A stretch of 64,000 nt of DNA, taken from assembly GCF_014645615.1 (NCBI RefSeq), contig NZ_BMMB01000005.1, forward strand, positions 186,001-250,000, read 5' to 3'. The position numbers and the translations under genes are program-made. This DNA is from Paenibacillus hunanensis. Its GTDB lineage: Bacteria; Bacillota; Bacilli; Paenibacillales; Paenibacillaceae. This document shows positions 8,775-17,838 of the stretch, in pieces; position 1 is the stretch's first letter, and each line of letters begins with the position of its first letter. The notes beneath the pieces are model-generated. The model was not told where the DNA came from. It did not search any database and saw only the letters and a list, made by a program, of their open reading frames with translations.

Positions 8775-9092
8775 TCAAAGGTCCTCCCGTCCGTAGATTT
8801 CTTTGTTAGTTTGCCTGTTGCCTGTCCGTACACTGTGCTTATGGTCTGACTGTACGCTATAGTTCGTGAATCCTTTTATAGTCGCGCACGTTTAGGGTTA
8901 TGCACGTTTCTAGTTCATTCACTACCCGTTCCTAATGAGCATGTTCATCTCATAATGATTTGTGCATTAGCATGAATAAACATGAACCATTGCATCACTG
9001 AACAACTCGATCATCCATATGAACACTTTCATCCTATACATTCCATCCTTATGGATGAATCGATCCATAACAGTCTCAGTTAACTGCCCAAC
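8775..9092. other. intergenic gap inside the ABC transporter block
   Basis: No gene. It holds a hairpin ATGGAT-CGATTC-ATCCAT near 9049-9066 just after the permease stop, then AT-rich sequence up to the binding-protein ribosome binding site. The length allows a separate promoter or mRNA processing, either of which would adjust binding-protein level against the permeases; I could not identify a clear promoter. Confidence 0.4.
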
Positions 9093-9929
9093 TTATCCTT
9101 TTACCGATCCAGCTGTAATCCCTTGAATGATATACCGCTGCAAGAACAGGAAGAAAATAATAATCGGCGTAATGCCCAGCACCAGCGCTGGCAGCGCCAT
9201 ATCCCATTGCTTGGTGTATTGCCCGAAAAAGCTATACGTCGCAATCGGAATCGTCCGTAGCTCTGGACTCGACAGAATGAGTGACGGTAGCAGATAGTCA
9301 TTCCAGATCCACAATGTATTCAAAATGATAACGGTCACAAACATCGGCATCATCAGCGGACAGACGATACGGAAAAACACACCATAGCGATTCGAACCGT
9401 CCACCCTTGCCGCCTGCTCAATCTCCAGCGGCACCGTCTTCACAAAGCCGTGGAACAGAAACACCGACAATGGCGCACCAAAGCCCAGATAGCTAATGAT
9501 CAGACCGATACGGCTGTTATTCAGACCATATTTACTCGCCATCTCCACCAGCGGCAGCATGATCGATTGAAACGGAATGACCATCGCCGCGACAAATACA
9601 AAATACAGAATCTGATTAAATCGACTCGGCTTACGTACCATCTGGTAGGCTGCCATCGAGCTAATCAATACGAGGAAAATATTACTCACTACCGTAATAA
9701 TGAGCGAGTTCCCAAATGCAGACGGGAAATCAATCGCCTTCCACGCCTCTGCATAGTTACTCCATACAAACTGCTGTGGCCATGATGCGGAGTTGGATAA
9801 AATATCACCGAACGACTTGACCGAGTTCACCACCAGAAAGTAGAACGGAATGAGGAAGATCAAGCCGACGATAACAACGATAATTTCCAAAATTAAAGTA
9901 CGAACGGTATATTTGCTCTGTACGTCCAT
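9093..9929 (-). CDS. ABC sugar permease, MalG type
   Basis: A 278-residue inner-membrane permease of the binding-protein-dependent sugar family (MalG/CUT1). Six hydrophobic segments are visible. The cytoplasmic EAA loop that docks the ATPase reads EIEQAARVDGSNRYGVFFRI, followed by CPLMMP. The C-terminus ends FLQRYIIQGITAGSVKG, the usual MalG-type ending. Its start codon overlaps the stop of the preceding permease in TAATG, so the two are translationally coupled. No ATPase gene is present in the block. Paenibacillus and Bacillus commonly use a shared ATPase of the MsmX type for such systems, which is what I infer here. Confidence 0.93.
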   Translation of the reverse strand: MDVQSKYTVRTLILEIIVVIVGLIFLIPFYFLVVNSVKSFGDILSNSASWPQQFVWSNYAEAWKAIDFPSAFGNSLIITVVSNIFLVLISSMAAYQMVRKPSRFNQILYFVFVAAMVIPFQSIMLPLVEMASKYGLNNSRIGLIISYLGFGAPLSVFLFHGFVKTVPLEIEQAARVDGSNRYGVFFRIVCPLMMPMFVTVIILNTLWIWNDYLLPSLILSSPELRTIPIATYSFFGQYTKQWDMALPALVLGITPIIIFFLFLQRYIIQGITAGSVKG

Positions 9930-10861
9930 TACATCTCAACCTCCCTGCTCTTGGTCGCACGTACCTGAATGGTCGTAATGATCGCTACGATGATGAAGAA
10001 AATAACGGCCTTCGCTGTGCCTAAGCCCAGTCGGTTATTCGTAAAGGCTTCATTGTAAATATCGAGCGCCACCGATTCGGTCGCTTTGAATGGTCCCCCT
10101 GCGGTGAGTGCGAGGTTCAGGTCAAACATTTTAAATGCCCATGAGATCGCCAGGAACAGACAGATCGTTACAGCTGGCATGACGAGCGGCAAGATGATAT
10201 GACGGATCACCTGCATCCGGTTCGCCCCATCGATCTCAGCCGACTCCAATACATCCTTAGGAATATTGTTGAGCGAGGAAATGTAGATAACCATCAAATA
10301 ACCCGCCGTCTGCCATACAAAGACGATGACAATCCCCCAGAACGAGGTTGCCCGATCACCGAGCCACGGTAGATTGAATAGACCAATCCCGGTCGCTTCG
10401 CCAACTGCTGCAAAGCCGCGAATAAAGATAAACTGCCAGATAAAACCGAGCAGCAAGCCGCCGATCATATTCGGCATAAAGAAGATCGTACGCATCATAT
10501 TTCGTGTGCGAATCGGTTTGGTAAGCACATACGCGAGGACAAAGCCGAGTAGATTGGTCAGCAGAATACCAACTACCGTAAAACGAACGGTAAACCAGAA
10601 CGCATTACGAAAATCGGGGTCCTTGGTCAGAATATGCGTATAGTTCTCAATCCCAATAAAATTAATTTGGCGCGAAATCCCATTCCAGTCGGTAAACGAG
10701 TAATACACGCCCAGAAAGAACGGAATCAGCACAATCAAAATAAAGAAAAATGTCGCCGGGCCTACAAATACAATCTGGTGAAGCCATTGCAATAGCCGCT
10801 TACGCCCAGCGCTTTTGGCGGCACCCTGTGTTGCCTCCGATACCCTGATATCGTTCATCAT
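9929..10861 (-). CDS. ABC sugar permease, MalF type
   Basis: The 310-residue partner permease of the CUT1 family. It has a hydrophobic segment near the N-terminus (FVGPATFFFILIVLIPFFLG), then YYSFTDWNG typical of UgpA/MalF-like proteins, six membrane spans and an EAA loop (LESAEIDGANRMQVIRHIIL). The frame extends to 10897, but AAAGGGG seven bases before the ATG pair at 10861/10858 and the lack of a site before 10897 favour the internal start. It is the first gene of the transporter block. A cre-like site lies about 180 bp upstream. Confidence 0.92.
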   Translation of the reverse strand: MMNDIRVSEATQGAAKSAGRKRLLQWLHQIVFVGPATFFFILIVLIPFFLGVYYSFTDWNGISRQINFIGIENYTHILTKDPDFRNAFWFTVRFTVVGILLTNLLGFVLAYVLTKPIRTRNMMRTIFFMPNMIGGLLLGFIWQFIFIRGFAAVGEATGIGLFNLPWLGDRATSFWGIVIVFVWQTAGYLMVIYISSLNNIPKDVLESAEIDGANRMQVIRHIILPLVMPAVTICLFLAISWAFKMFDLNLALTAGGPFKATESVALDIYNEAFTNNRLGLGTAKAVIFFIIVAIITTIQVRATKSREVEM

Positions 10862-11041
10862 CTCAACCCCTTTAGCATCAGCATTTTCCTTCGGCATAGT
10901 TGTGGAAATCGTCCTGTTCGTATGTATACTGCGATGAATAAGCTACGCCAAAAATTGATAGACCATTTCCATATTTTCAATCGCAATATATTGTTATATA
11001 CCCAAACATTGTAAAATTGATGACGTCGTTGGGATAATTTT

Positions 11042-11055
11042 TGGTAACGCTATCA
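11042..11055 (-). promoter_or_regulatory. cre-like site upstream of the permease genes
   Basis: On the minus strand TGATAGCGTTACCA fits the cre consensus at 12 of 14 positions and shares TGNNARCGTTANCA with the site before the GH31 gene. This suggests joint catabolite control of transporter and enzyme by CcpA or another LacI-family regulator. Confidence 0.45.
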
Positions 11056-11093
11056 TTTGGGAGTTGATTAGATTAAACATGGGTGTTGGGTGG

Positions 11094-11296
11094 GCACCAC
11101 TCCGGCAAGGAATAAGGGGACGGACTCGGGTATCGCACAGGAATCTATAGAGTAGGATCAAATTGTAGATTCCCGTGCTCTGAAACGGTAAGATATTTTG
11201 CTTCGCAAAAATCACTTTTTCATTGAACCTCGTGTTAGAAAGTCGCTAACACTATAAGTCGTCCGTTCCCCTTATTTCCTTGCCTCCGTTCTGTGC
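11094..11296 (+). repeat. dispersed mosaic palindromic repeat, copy B (long form)
   Basis: About 203 bp, bounded by GCACCACTCC and TCTGTGC. Outer arms GGCAAGGAATAAGGGGA and TTCCCCTTATTTCCTTGCC enclose the GCACAGGAATC/GATTCCCGTGC inner hairpin. Here an extra module follows, with the hairpins ATTTTGC-TTC-GCAAAAT and GTGTTAG-AAAGTCG-CTAACAC. No coding potential. Confidence 0.87.
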
Positions 11297-11543
11297 TACT
11301 CGCAACATGACGGTTTAGATCCAGTAACTCTTTTTAGCAGCAATTATTAACTTAAGTTGGTTAAGTGATTTTAAAGATTGGAATTTAAGTTGCCTAATAT
11401 AACTCAATAAATTCAATAATTTATATGTATAGCTACGATATATATTTTAAGTTAGACCTGGTTCTGGATGGTCGTAATACGGTTTAGAAAGCAGGTTTAA
11501 ACACACTTGCTGTATTCGTATGCAAAACTCTTGGTTCGGATTA
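11297..11543. other. AT-rich spacer between inverted repeat copies B and C
   Basis: AT-rich sequence of about 247 bp with no gene, lying between two long repeats in opposite orientation. Whether it moves with them as one unit cannot be told from this window. Confidence 0.4.
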
Positions 11544-11751
11544 GCACTTAACGGAAGCAAGGAAATAAGGGAAAAGGACGATTTATAGTGTTAGCGATCT
11601 CCTAACACGGTGTTCCATAAAAAGTGATTTTTGCGAAGCAAAATATCTTACTGCTCTGGAGGGGCGGGAATCTACATTACATCTTAATCCAGTAGATTCC
11701 CGCGGCTCCACCTGAGTCCGTTCCCTTATTCCTTGCTGGAGTGATTGATGC
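11544..11751 (-). repeat. dispersed mosaic palindromic repeat, copy C (long form, inverted)
   Basis: About 208 bp, reverse orientation relative to copies A, B, D and E. It has the long-form module (GTGTTAG-type and TTTTGC-TTC-GCAAAA hairpins). Its inner hairpin is the GGAGCCGCGGGAATC/GATTCCCGCCCCTCC type shared with copy E, not the GCACAGG type of A and B. Its outer ends are more diverged. Confidence 0.83.
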
Positions 11752-11899
11752 AAAAAATCCATAAGCTACTTGCACATCAATATTAAGATTTTCTTTTAAA
11801 ATACAAAGCATCCTGTTGGCGATACCTCGATTGCAGGGTATATAATTAACGTACTGTCCTCTAACAGCACTATTACCTTTGAACAAGGAGGCAATTCAT

Positions 11900-12658
11900 T
11901 TGGGAAAATTGAATATGTATCGCTGGCTGAACGTGATTGGCATTGTGGCGGTGCTTGTGGTGAATTACATGGCATCGGCGCTACGGCTGTTCGGGAGGGA
12001 CACAGGGGATATTTCGGATCAGTATCAGCTGTATATTACACCTGCTGGCTATGCGTTCTCGATCTGGTCGATCATTTATCTGCTGTTGATCGGGTTTGTC
12101 ATTTACCAGTTCCGCAATCGCGAGGATAGTCAGGAATCGGTGCTCACGATTGGGCCGTGGCTGTTTTTGAACTCGCTCTGTAATATTGGCTGGTTGATGC
12201 TATGGCATACGTTGCAGCTTGAAATTGCGGTGCTTGTGATCGTATTGCTACTCGTCACACTGATCGTGCCGTATCTGAAGATTCGCCGAATCGTTCATCC
12301 GACGATGGGACAGATCTGGTTCGTGAAGCTACCTTACAGCATTTACATGGGCTGGGTATCGGTCGCTACGATTCTAAATGCCGGGATCGCGCTAAGTAAA
12401 AATGAATGGTCAGGCTTTGGACTTTCACCGACTGTCTGGTCAGTCATAGGTCTGGTTGTCGGTGCGCTCATTGCGCTATTAATTAGCTACCGTTTCCGTG
12501 ATAGCATCTATCCGCTTGTATTCGTCTGGGCGTATGTGGCGATTGCGATGAAGCACCCGGATATTCAGACGGTATGGTGGACATCGCTAGTTATTGCTGC
12601 TCTGCTGCTGGTGGCAGCAATCTGGATGTTCTTTGTACGGAATAATGCGAGGGACTGA
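11900..12658 (+). CDS. TspO/MBR-like tryptophan-rich membrane protein
   Basis: A polytopic membrane protein of 252 residues with about seven hydrophobic segments. The N-terminal span is followed by YITPAGYAFSIWSIIYLLL, characteristic of the TspO-related tryptophan-rich sensory proteins of Bacillota; further spans contain NSLCNIGWLMLWH and KLPYSIYMGWVSVA. Distant TspO proteins bind porphyrins or regulate stress responses, but the role of this longer branch is not established. The start is taken as TTG at 11900 because AAGGAGG lies eight bases before it; an earlier TTG at 11879 would place the ribosome binding site inside the gene. It is a single gene closed by a long terminator. Confidence 0.75.
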   Translation: MGKLNMYRWLNVIGIVAVLVVNYMASALRLFGRDTGDISDQYQLYITPAGYAFSIWSIIYLLLIGFVIYQFRNREDSQESVLTIGPWLFLNSLCNIGWLMLWHTLQLEIAVLVIVLLLVTLIVPYLKIRRIVHPTMGQIWFVKLPYSIYMGWVSVATILNAGIALSKNEWSGFGLSPTVWSVIGLVVGALIALLISYRFRDSIYPLVFVWAYVAIAMKHPDIQTVWWTSLVIAALLLVAAIWMFFVRNNARD

Positions 12659-12750
12659 ATAGGGATCGCAGGATTGAGCTATTGAATGAATGGCTGCGTA
12701 TTCTGCTACACCTCTGCGTCGATTTTGTCATTTCATTCCGCTTTAAAACT

Positions 12751-12819
12751 ATAAAAGCTTTGCCTGCACAGATACCGGAAGGTAATACACCGGAACCTGT
12801 ATAAAGGCAAAGCTTTTAT
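12751..12819. terminator. bidirectional terminator between convergent genes
   Basis: ATAAAAGCTTTGCCT (12751-12765) pairs perfectly with AGGCAAAGCTTTTAT (12805-12819); CCGG elements inside extend the structure. It serves the TspO-like gene and ridA. Confidence 0.9.
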
Positions 12820-12868
12820 TCGTATATCTATTTTTACATCCTGACTTCAAATTACGTATTCATCGTCA

Positions 12869-13249
12869 TTACTTCTTGAGCGCAATAACTTCAATCTCCA
12901 CCAATGCATCCTTCGGCAGACGAGCGACCTGTACGGCACTGCGTGCTGGATAAGGCTCCTGGAAAAATTGACCATAAATCTCGTTCATTGCAGCAAAGTC
13001 GTTCATATCATGCAGGAACACGGTTGTTTTTACAACCTGATCCAGACTGCTGCCTGCTGCTTCCAATACAGCAACGACATTTTGCAGAGCGACACGCGCT
13101 TGCTCCTGTACGCCTTCTGCCAGCTCACCACTTACCGGGTCAAGACCTAGCTGACCGGAAGCGAATATGAACATACCTGTATCAATCGCCTGGGAATACG
13201 GGCCCAGTGCGCCCGGTGCACGATCGGTTGCAATCGGTTGTTTGCTCAT
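12869..13249 (-). CDS. ridA: RidA family reactive intermediate deaminase
   Basis: A 126-residue cytoplasmic protein of the RidA/YjgF/YER057c/UK114 family, the standard length. It hydrolyses enamine/imine intermediates made by PLP-dependent dehydratases, protecting PLP enzymes. The family markers are GPYSQAIDTGMFIFASGQ, the ENV-like stretch ARVALQNVVAVLEAAG, KTTVFLHDMNDFAAMN, and PYPARSAVQVARLPKDALVEIE with the catalytic Arg. AGAGGAC lies upstream of the ATG. It is a single gene, separated by a terminator from the convergent membrane-protein gene. Confidence 0.95.
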   Translation of the reverse strand: MSKQPIATDRAPGALGPYSQAIDTGMFIFASGQLGLDPVSGELAEGVQEQARVALQNVVAVLEAAGSSLDQVVKTTVFLHDMNDFAAMNEIYGQFFQEPYPARSAVQVARLPKDALVEIEVIALKK

Positions 13250-13594
13250 AGATTAACGTCCTCTTTTCGTATGGATTCATGAAGGATGACGTGCCGGATA
13301 TACCTGTAGATCAGCTCACGGCTCGTCATTTTTCTTCACAGGGATCATCTTCATTTATTCTATCGGGCGAATCTTGCATTGGCAACCATTCGATATTTTT
13401 CTTACAGAGTGGATTAACTATATGAAGTTCTTACTGAAGTTCTTACTAAAGTTCTTACTAAAGTTCTTACTCAAGTTCATGCAGAAGTTCTTCTATAAGC
13501 TCTTGTGCAACGTTTATAAAATTAAGACTATCGCCTCGACACCTCTCTATACACCGATATACCTTCATTTTCATAAGCACGTCAGCTGTACGCC
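13250..13594. other. intergenic between ridA and histidine kinase, with tandem repeat
   Basis: No gene supported. A short frame seen here is only translation of the 12-bp tandem repeat. The region holds the ridA promoter and the 3' end of the kinase transcript. Confidence 0.4.
13424..13495 (+). repeat. 12-bp tandem repeat (GAAGTTCTTACT type)
   Basis: About six units of a 12-bp motif, AAGTTCTTACT plus one variable base, the last two degenerate. Simple intergenic minisatellite; too short and without spacers for CRISPR. Confidence 0.85.
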
Positions 13595-14995
13595 TCACCG
13601 TATCGGCAAATACAGTGAAAAGGTACTGCCCTGCCCCTCTGTACTTTGTAAACGAAGATGACCGCCCAGCAGATGTGCCAGATCGCGGCTGATCGACAAG
13701 CCCAGTCCAGTACCGCCATATTGACGTGTAATCGAGCCGTCCGCTTGCTGAAAGGCTTCAAAGATCAGCTGGTGCTTGGCGTCAGCGATACCAATTCCGG
13801 TATCGGTCACATCGAAGACGATCCAGCTTAGCGACTCATCCCCCGTATGCTCTTCCTCCACCCGAATACATAGCGTCACACTGCCTTCTCTGGTGAATTT
13901 GAAAGCATTCGCCAGCAGGTTACGCAAAATCTGCTGTATTCTCTGTGAGTCCGATAAAATAATTTCAGGCAACGGCTGCTCCTGAAGGATATGAAACTGC
14001 AAGCCTTTACGCTCCGCCGTCATCTCGAAGTGCATATGCAGCAGCTCTGGTATCTCGCTCACATTCACTTCCTCCTGAACAATCTCCAGCTTCCCTGCCT
14101 CCACCTTGGACAGATCGAGCACATCATTAATCAGCTCCAGCAGATCAAGTCCAGAACGGTAGATCATACCACTATATAGCTTCGTTTCGCCCGGTGTGCG
14201 CTCATATTCCTGTTCTGACATCATTTGCGCCAGATTAATAATACTATTCAGCGGTGTACGCAGCTCATGCGACATATTCGCTAGAAATTCGGATTTGTAC
14301 TGGGAGGATAATAGAAGCTGATGGGCACGCTCCTCCAGCACATGATGTGCCTCCTGCAATTCTTCCGTTTGCCGGGACAGTAGACGATTGGCATGCTCCA
14401 GCTGTAAACGACGCTGCTGCTCCATATGAAATTCACGTAGCAGAAGCATCATGACCATACTCAGGAAAATACAGATCGGCAGCATAATCGGTACGATTTC
14501 GATCAAATACAGCTTTACTGGCAGCAGTCCAATTAATGCCAGAATCGCAACATTTACAATATTAACGACCAGCACAGTGATCGCGCCTTTGACCGCTAAG
14601 CGCAGGCGACTTTTCCGCATCCATATGTTAAGCAGCGCACAGACGATTCCCAGCGTCGTGGCATTAATGAATCCGATCAGTGCCGCCTCGGAAATGCCAA
14701 ACGTAAACCGCATGAGTCCAATCCCGAGCCCGATCACGATAATGACCCATGGGCGTGCATACACCATCGCCGCGACGATCAACGGCACAAAGCGTAGATC
14801 AAAGATTAGATTTTCCGGTAAACGAAAGCCAAAGAACGAGCTAAGCCAACCAGCGAAAATAAGTAGAATAACAGAAAGGATATATTTAGATCGAGGTGAT
14901 ACACGAGTCAGGCCGTATTTGTACAGTAGATTCGCCAGGTAGGCTAGCGTAATCATCATACCGGCATTCATCAGGAAGTTCTTTACAAATTCCAT
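13595..14995 (-). CDS. sensor histidine kinase with LytS-type 5TM sensor
   Basis: A 466-residue membrane histidine kinase. Residues 1-190 hold about six hydrophobic spans resembling the 5TMR-LYT sensor (the GFRLPENLIFDLRFVPLIVA region). A coiled coil follows, then the HisKA domain with the phosphoacceptor in MSHELRTPLNS near residue 243, and a HATPase domain with DVTDTGIGI and GGTGLGLSIS near the C-terminus. There is no fused receiver and no response-regulator gene beside it, so it is an orphan; its partner may be encoded elsewhere. The same sensor type recurs in the diguanylate cyclase at 47100-48173. The ligand is unknown. Confidence 0.9.
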   Translation of the reverse strand: MEFVKNFLMNAGMMITLAYLANLLYKYGLTRVSPRSKYILSVILLIFAGWLSSFFGFRLPENLIFDLRFVPLIVAAMVYARPWVIIVIGLGIGLMRFTFGISEAALIGFINATTLGIVCALLNIWMRKSRLRLAVKGAITVLVVNIVNVAILALIGLLPVKLYLIEIVPIMLPICIFLSMVMMLLLREFHMEQQRRLQLEHANRLLSRQTEELQEAHHVLEERAHQLLLSSQYKSEFLANMSHELRTPLNSIINLAQMMSEQEYERTPGETKLYSGMIYRSGLDLLELINDVLDLSKVEAGKLEIVQEEVNVSEIPELLHMHFEMTAERKGLQFHILQEQPLPEIILSDSQRIQQILRNLLANAFKFTREGSVTLCIRVEEEHTGDESLSWIVFDVTDTGIGIADAKHQLIFEAFQQADGSITRQYGGTGLGLSISRDLAHLLGGHLRLQSTEGQGSTFSLYLPIR

Positions 14996-15268
14996 TTGCT
15001 CACTCCTGAGTTGGGATAGGATGGGTATTAGGTGTTGGGCGCGCTATCGGCAGCAGTCCCCGTATGTATTGATATACGTGAGTCTGGATGATTTGTAAAA
15101 TAATTGGTAATGTTCCTGTTTATCATACCACATAATTGTGGGGATTCCTCCCTTTTGCCGTTATACGCCTTCTGTTATGATGAGTGAAGTGTACATCCTG
15201 TGTGCACCTTGATCATACGAGTGGTGTCTGCTTGAAAGGACCCCTACAGAGGAGGCTGTTATACGACA

Positions 15269-16126
15269 ATGAAATTCCGTGTATCTGCTGTGCAATATCA
15301 TCTTCATACGATAGCTTCTTTCGACGAATTTGCAGCGCAGGCGACGCATTATGTACGCACTGCGCAAGAATTTGATGTCGACTTTATTTTATTTCCAGAG
15401 TTTTTCACGACGCAGCTCCTATCGATCGGTGATGAGAATGGCGTAGCGCTTGGTATTGAGCGTTTGCCCGAATTTACCGATGCCTATATCGAGCTGTTCC
15501 GTGACCTAGCTAAGGAAACCAATACTCATATTATCGGCGGCACCCATGTGATTGAAAAGGGCGGCAAGCTCTATAATACGGCGCATCTATTTTATCCAGA
15601 TGGACGTGTAGCTGCTCAGCCTAAGCTCCATATCACCCCGACCGAGGTGACCGAGTGGAATATGTCTGCTGGAGATGAGCTGAATGTGTTCGAGACAGAC
15701 AAAGGCACGATTGCACTGCTCACCTGCTACGATATTGAATTCCCTGAGATCGTACGGATGGCAAAGGCGCGCGGCGCAGATGTGATCTTCTGTCCATCCT
15801 GTACGGATGACCGCCACGGCTTCCACCGTGTTCGGTACACCAGCCATGCGCGTGCAGTGGAAAATCAGGTGTATGTAGTAACGACAGGCACGATTGGCTC
15901 TCTGCCAACGGTTGACTTTATGCGTGGTAACTTCGGACAGGCAGCCGTGATTACACCAAATGATGTACCGTTCCCACCTCGCGGCATTCTGGCGGAGGGT
16001 GAGATCAACGACGATATGATCATTACCGCTGATCTTGATCTAGAATTACTCTACAAAGTACGTGAAAAGGGCTCAGTAACCACCTGGCGGGATCGCCGTA
16101 CCGATCTGTATACCGATTGGAGCTGA
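15269..16126 (+). CDS. carbon-nitrogen hydrolase (nitrilase superfamily)
   Basis: A 285-residue nitrilase-fold amidohydrolase with the Glu-Lys-Cys triad: Glu in ILFPEFFTTQ, Lys in QPKLHITPTE and the nucleophilic Cys in LLTCYDIEFPE. The following WRDRRTDLY tail resembles the C-terminus of B. subtilis YhcX. Family members split C-N bonds in omega-amides or amidated metabolites; substrate is unknown here. AGAGGAGG lies about 13 bases before the ATG. Two GNAT acetyltransferase genes follow 6 and 10 bp downstream in one operon. In YhcX-type proteins a GNAT domain and this hydrolase are fused in one chain, so this operon appears to be the split version. Confidence 0.88.
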   Translation: MKFRVSAVQYHLHTIASFDEFAAQATHYVRTAQEFDVDFILFPEFFTTQLLSIGDENGVALGIERLPEFTDAYIELFRDLAKETNTHIIGGTHVIEKGGKLYNTAHLFYPDGRVAAQPKLHITPTEVTEWNMSAGDELNVFETDKGTIALLTCYDIEFPEIVRMAKARGADVIFCPSCTDDRHGFHRVRYTSHARAVENQVYVVTTGTIGSLPTVDFMRGNFGQAAVITPNDVPFPPRGILAEGEINDDMIITADLDLELLYKVREKGSVTTWRDRRTDLYTDWS

Positions 16127-16132
16127 TTCGCG

Positions 16133-16825
16133 ATGAACCGGACCGTACAGCACTATGCCAAAGCCTGCTATGTGTACCATGATAAGCATCCGCATCCCGC
16201 AACCGTGCGTTCCTATACAGTCGAGGATTTTGAACAGCTGATTGCGATACAGGCAGCCGCATTCCCCCCACCTTATCCAGAGGAGCTATGGTGGAATCAG
16301 GAGCAGCTTCATGAGCATATTACTCGCTTCCCACAGGGAGCGCTCTGCGTCGAGATCGATGGCAAGCTGGCAGGATCGATGACCGCATTGGTGATTGCCT
16401 TTGACGAAGCTCATCCGCAGCATACATGGGAGCAGATTACCGATCATGGCTATATCCGCAATCATGATCCACAGGGCGATACCTTGTATGTGGCTGATCT
16501 GTGTGTGCATCCTGATTATCGTCAGTGGGGACTGGGCAAGCTGCTGATGCAGTCGATGTATGAGGTAACTGCCGCACTGGGGCTCAAGCGATTACTCGGT
16601 GCAGGTCGTATGCCCGGCTATCATCGGGTAGCAGACCGCTACTCCCCAGTGCAATATGTCGAGCGTATTACTTCCGGTGAGCTGTATGATCCGGTTATTT
16701 CGTTTCTTATGCGCTGTGGACGTACGCCGCTAACGGTAATTGCAGATTATCTGGAGGATGAAGAATCGCTGAATCATGCTGTTTTAATGGAATGGAAAAA
16801 TCCACTACCCCCAGCACAATTCTAA
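16133..16825 (+). CDS. GNAT acetyltransferase, YhcX N-domain-like
   Basis: A 230-residue GNAT-fold protein. The acetyl-CoA segment reads LYVADLCVHPDYRQWGLGKLL, with the QWGLGK P-loop. The continuation GAGRMPGYHRVADRYSPVQY and ELYDPVISFLMRCG resembles, as I remember it, the GNAT half of YhcX-type GNAT/carbon-nitrogen hydrolases. The gene starts 6 bp after the hydrolase stop without a strong ribosome binding site, so it is probably translationally coupled to it. The likely role is paired modification and hydrolysis of the same metabolite; the acceptor substrate is unknown. Confidence 0.85.
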   Translation: MNRTVQHYAKACYVYHDKHPHPATVRSYTVEDFEQLIAIQAAAFPPPYPEELWWNQEQLHEHITRFPQGALCVEIDGKLAGSMTALVIAFDEAHPQHTWEQITDHGYIRNHDPQGDTLYVADLCVHPDYRQWGLGKLLMQSMYEVTAALGLKRLLGAGRMPGYHRVADRYSPVQYVERITSGELYDPVISFLMRCGRTPLTVIADYLEDEESLNHAVLMEWKNPLPPAQF

Positions 16826-16835
16826 GGAGGATAAC

Positions 16836-17513
16836 ATGACGATGGACTATACTCGTATTACACATATTGATGATCCCTTATTTGCTGATATGCATGCTCT
16901 GATGGGACGTATTTTCCCACCGGAGGAAGTGCTGGAATTTGAATTATGGCGCGAACCGCTCGAAGACCCGGGTATCCGTGTTTTTGTCGCAGTGCATGAA
17001 GGACGCGTTGTAGGCGCAACAGAGTATCGGTATTATGAGGACGATAATGTAGCAATGACGGATTTTACAATCATTGGTGAACCCGGTCTTGGTATTGGGC
17101 CGTTTCTCGCTCAGCATCGTCAGCAGGATCTACAGCAGCTGGCTACAGCCAATGGTAAGGAGCTATTCGGAATGTTTGCTGAGATTTATGACCCTTATCG
17201 TGCCGAGCGTCATGAATTTGGTGGTGTGAAGCCGATGGACCCGTTCGTTCGCCGTGAGGTGCTGGCGCATCTGGGCTATCGCAAGCTGGACTTTACGTAT
17301 GTGCATCCATCCTGGAACAATGATGGTGAAGCGGTGTCCGAGCTGGATCTGTGCTTCCTTGCGTATGGCGTAAATACTCAATCCCTGCCTGGCGCACTGA
17401 TCGAAAAGTTCCTACGTCGTTATTATGCGGTGCTGGCGCAGAAGCCTGCGGCATGGGAGGATATGGTGAGTGAGGTCGGTAAGCGACAGCAGGTAGCGCT
17501 ATTGCCGCTGTAA
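16836..17513 (+). CDS. GNAT-like protein, third gene of the hydrolase operon
   Basis: A 225-residue protein that looks like a GNAT-fold acyltransferase: an N-terminal HALMGRIFPPEE helix, FVAVHEGRVVGATEYRYY as strands 2-3, and a middle part that would hold the acyl-CoA site, although the usual Q/RxxGxG/A loop is weak (GEPGLGIGPFLAQHR). The C-terminal DPFVRREVLAHLGYRKLDFTY fits the strand 6-7 region. AAGGAGG lies five bases before the ATG and the gap from the previous gene is 10 bp. It is followed by terminators. The acceptor is unknown; a sequence-based subfamily could not be named. Confidence 0.7.
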   Translation: MTMDYTRITHIDDPLFADMHALMGRIFPPEEVLEFELWREPLEDPGIRVFVAVHEGRVVGATEYRYYEDDNVAMTDFTIIGEPGLGIGPFLAQHRQQDLQQLATANGKELFGMFAEIYDPYRAERHEFGGVKPMDPFVRREVLAHLGYRKLDFTYVHPSWNNDGEAVSELDLCFLAYGVNTQSLPGALIEKFLRRYYAVLAQKPAAWEDMVSEVGKRQQVALLPL

Positions 17514-17624
17514 GCACTCGTTTAGATCGTAGATTCTGCGTTAATACGGTATAATATACATTTTACATGACATATTATAACCTTTACGCGTTGTCTTTAT
17601 CGCTTACAGACAACAGAGATAAAT

Positions 17625-17664
17625 AAAGCGTGCTTCTCCATTTCATACAGGAGAAGCACGCTTT
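17625..17664 (+). terminator. terminator after the hydrolase-GNAT operon
   Basis: AAAGCGTGCTTCTCC pairs perfectly with GGAGAAGCACGCTTT around a 10-nt loop; GCTTTT follows. Confidence 0.85.
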
Positions 17665-17838
17665 GCTTTTGCATATTACCATTACTGCTCGTTATATTTG
17701 CGGTACTGGTGAGGTTTGTACAGACTGGAGTACTTGTAAGTCTTATAGTGATTATGAACTTACGACTACTGTGGTTTGTATCAGTTCGCACTACATTACA
17801 TCTGAGAGTACCGCTTCATGTATCGCAAAATAAAAACA

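Noticed and set aside
13424..13495. Tandem repeats at 13424, 19042 and 33804 as CRISPR
   Set aside because: Units are 6-12 bp, directly joined and without spacers; they are minisatellites.
17630..17833. 67-codon plus-strand frame
   Set aside because: Begins inside a terminator stem, has no ribosome binding site and a cysteine-rich composition without pattern.
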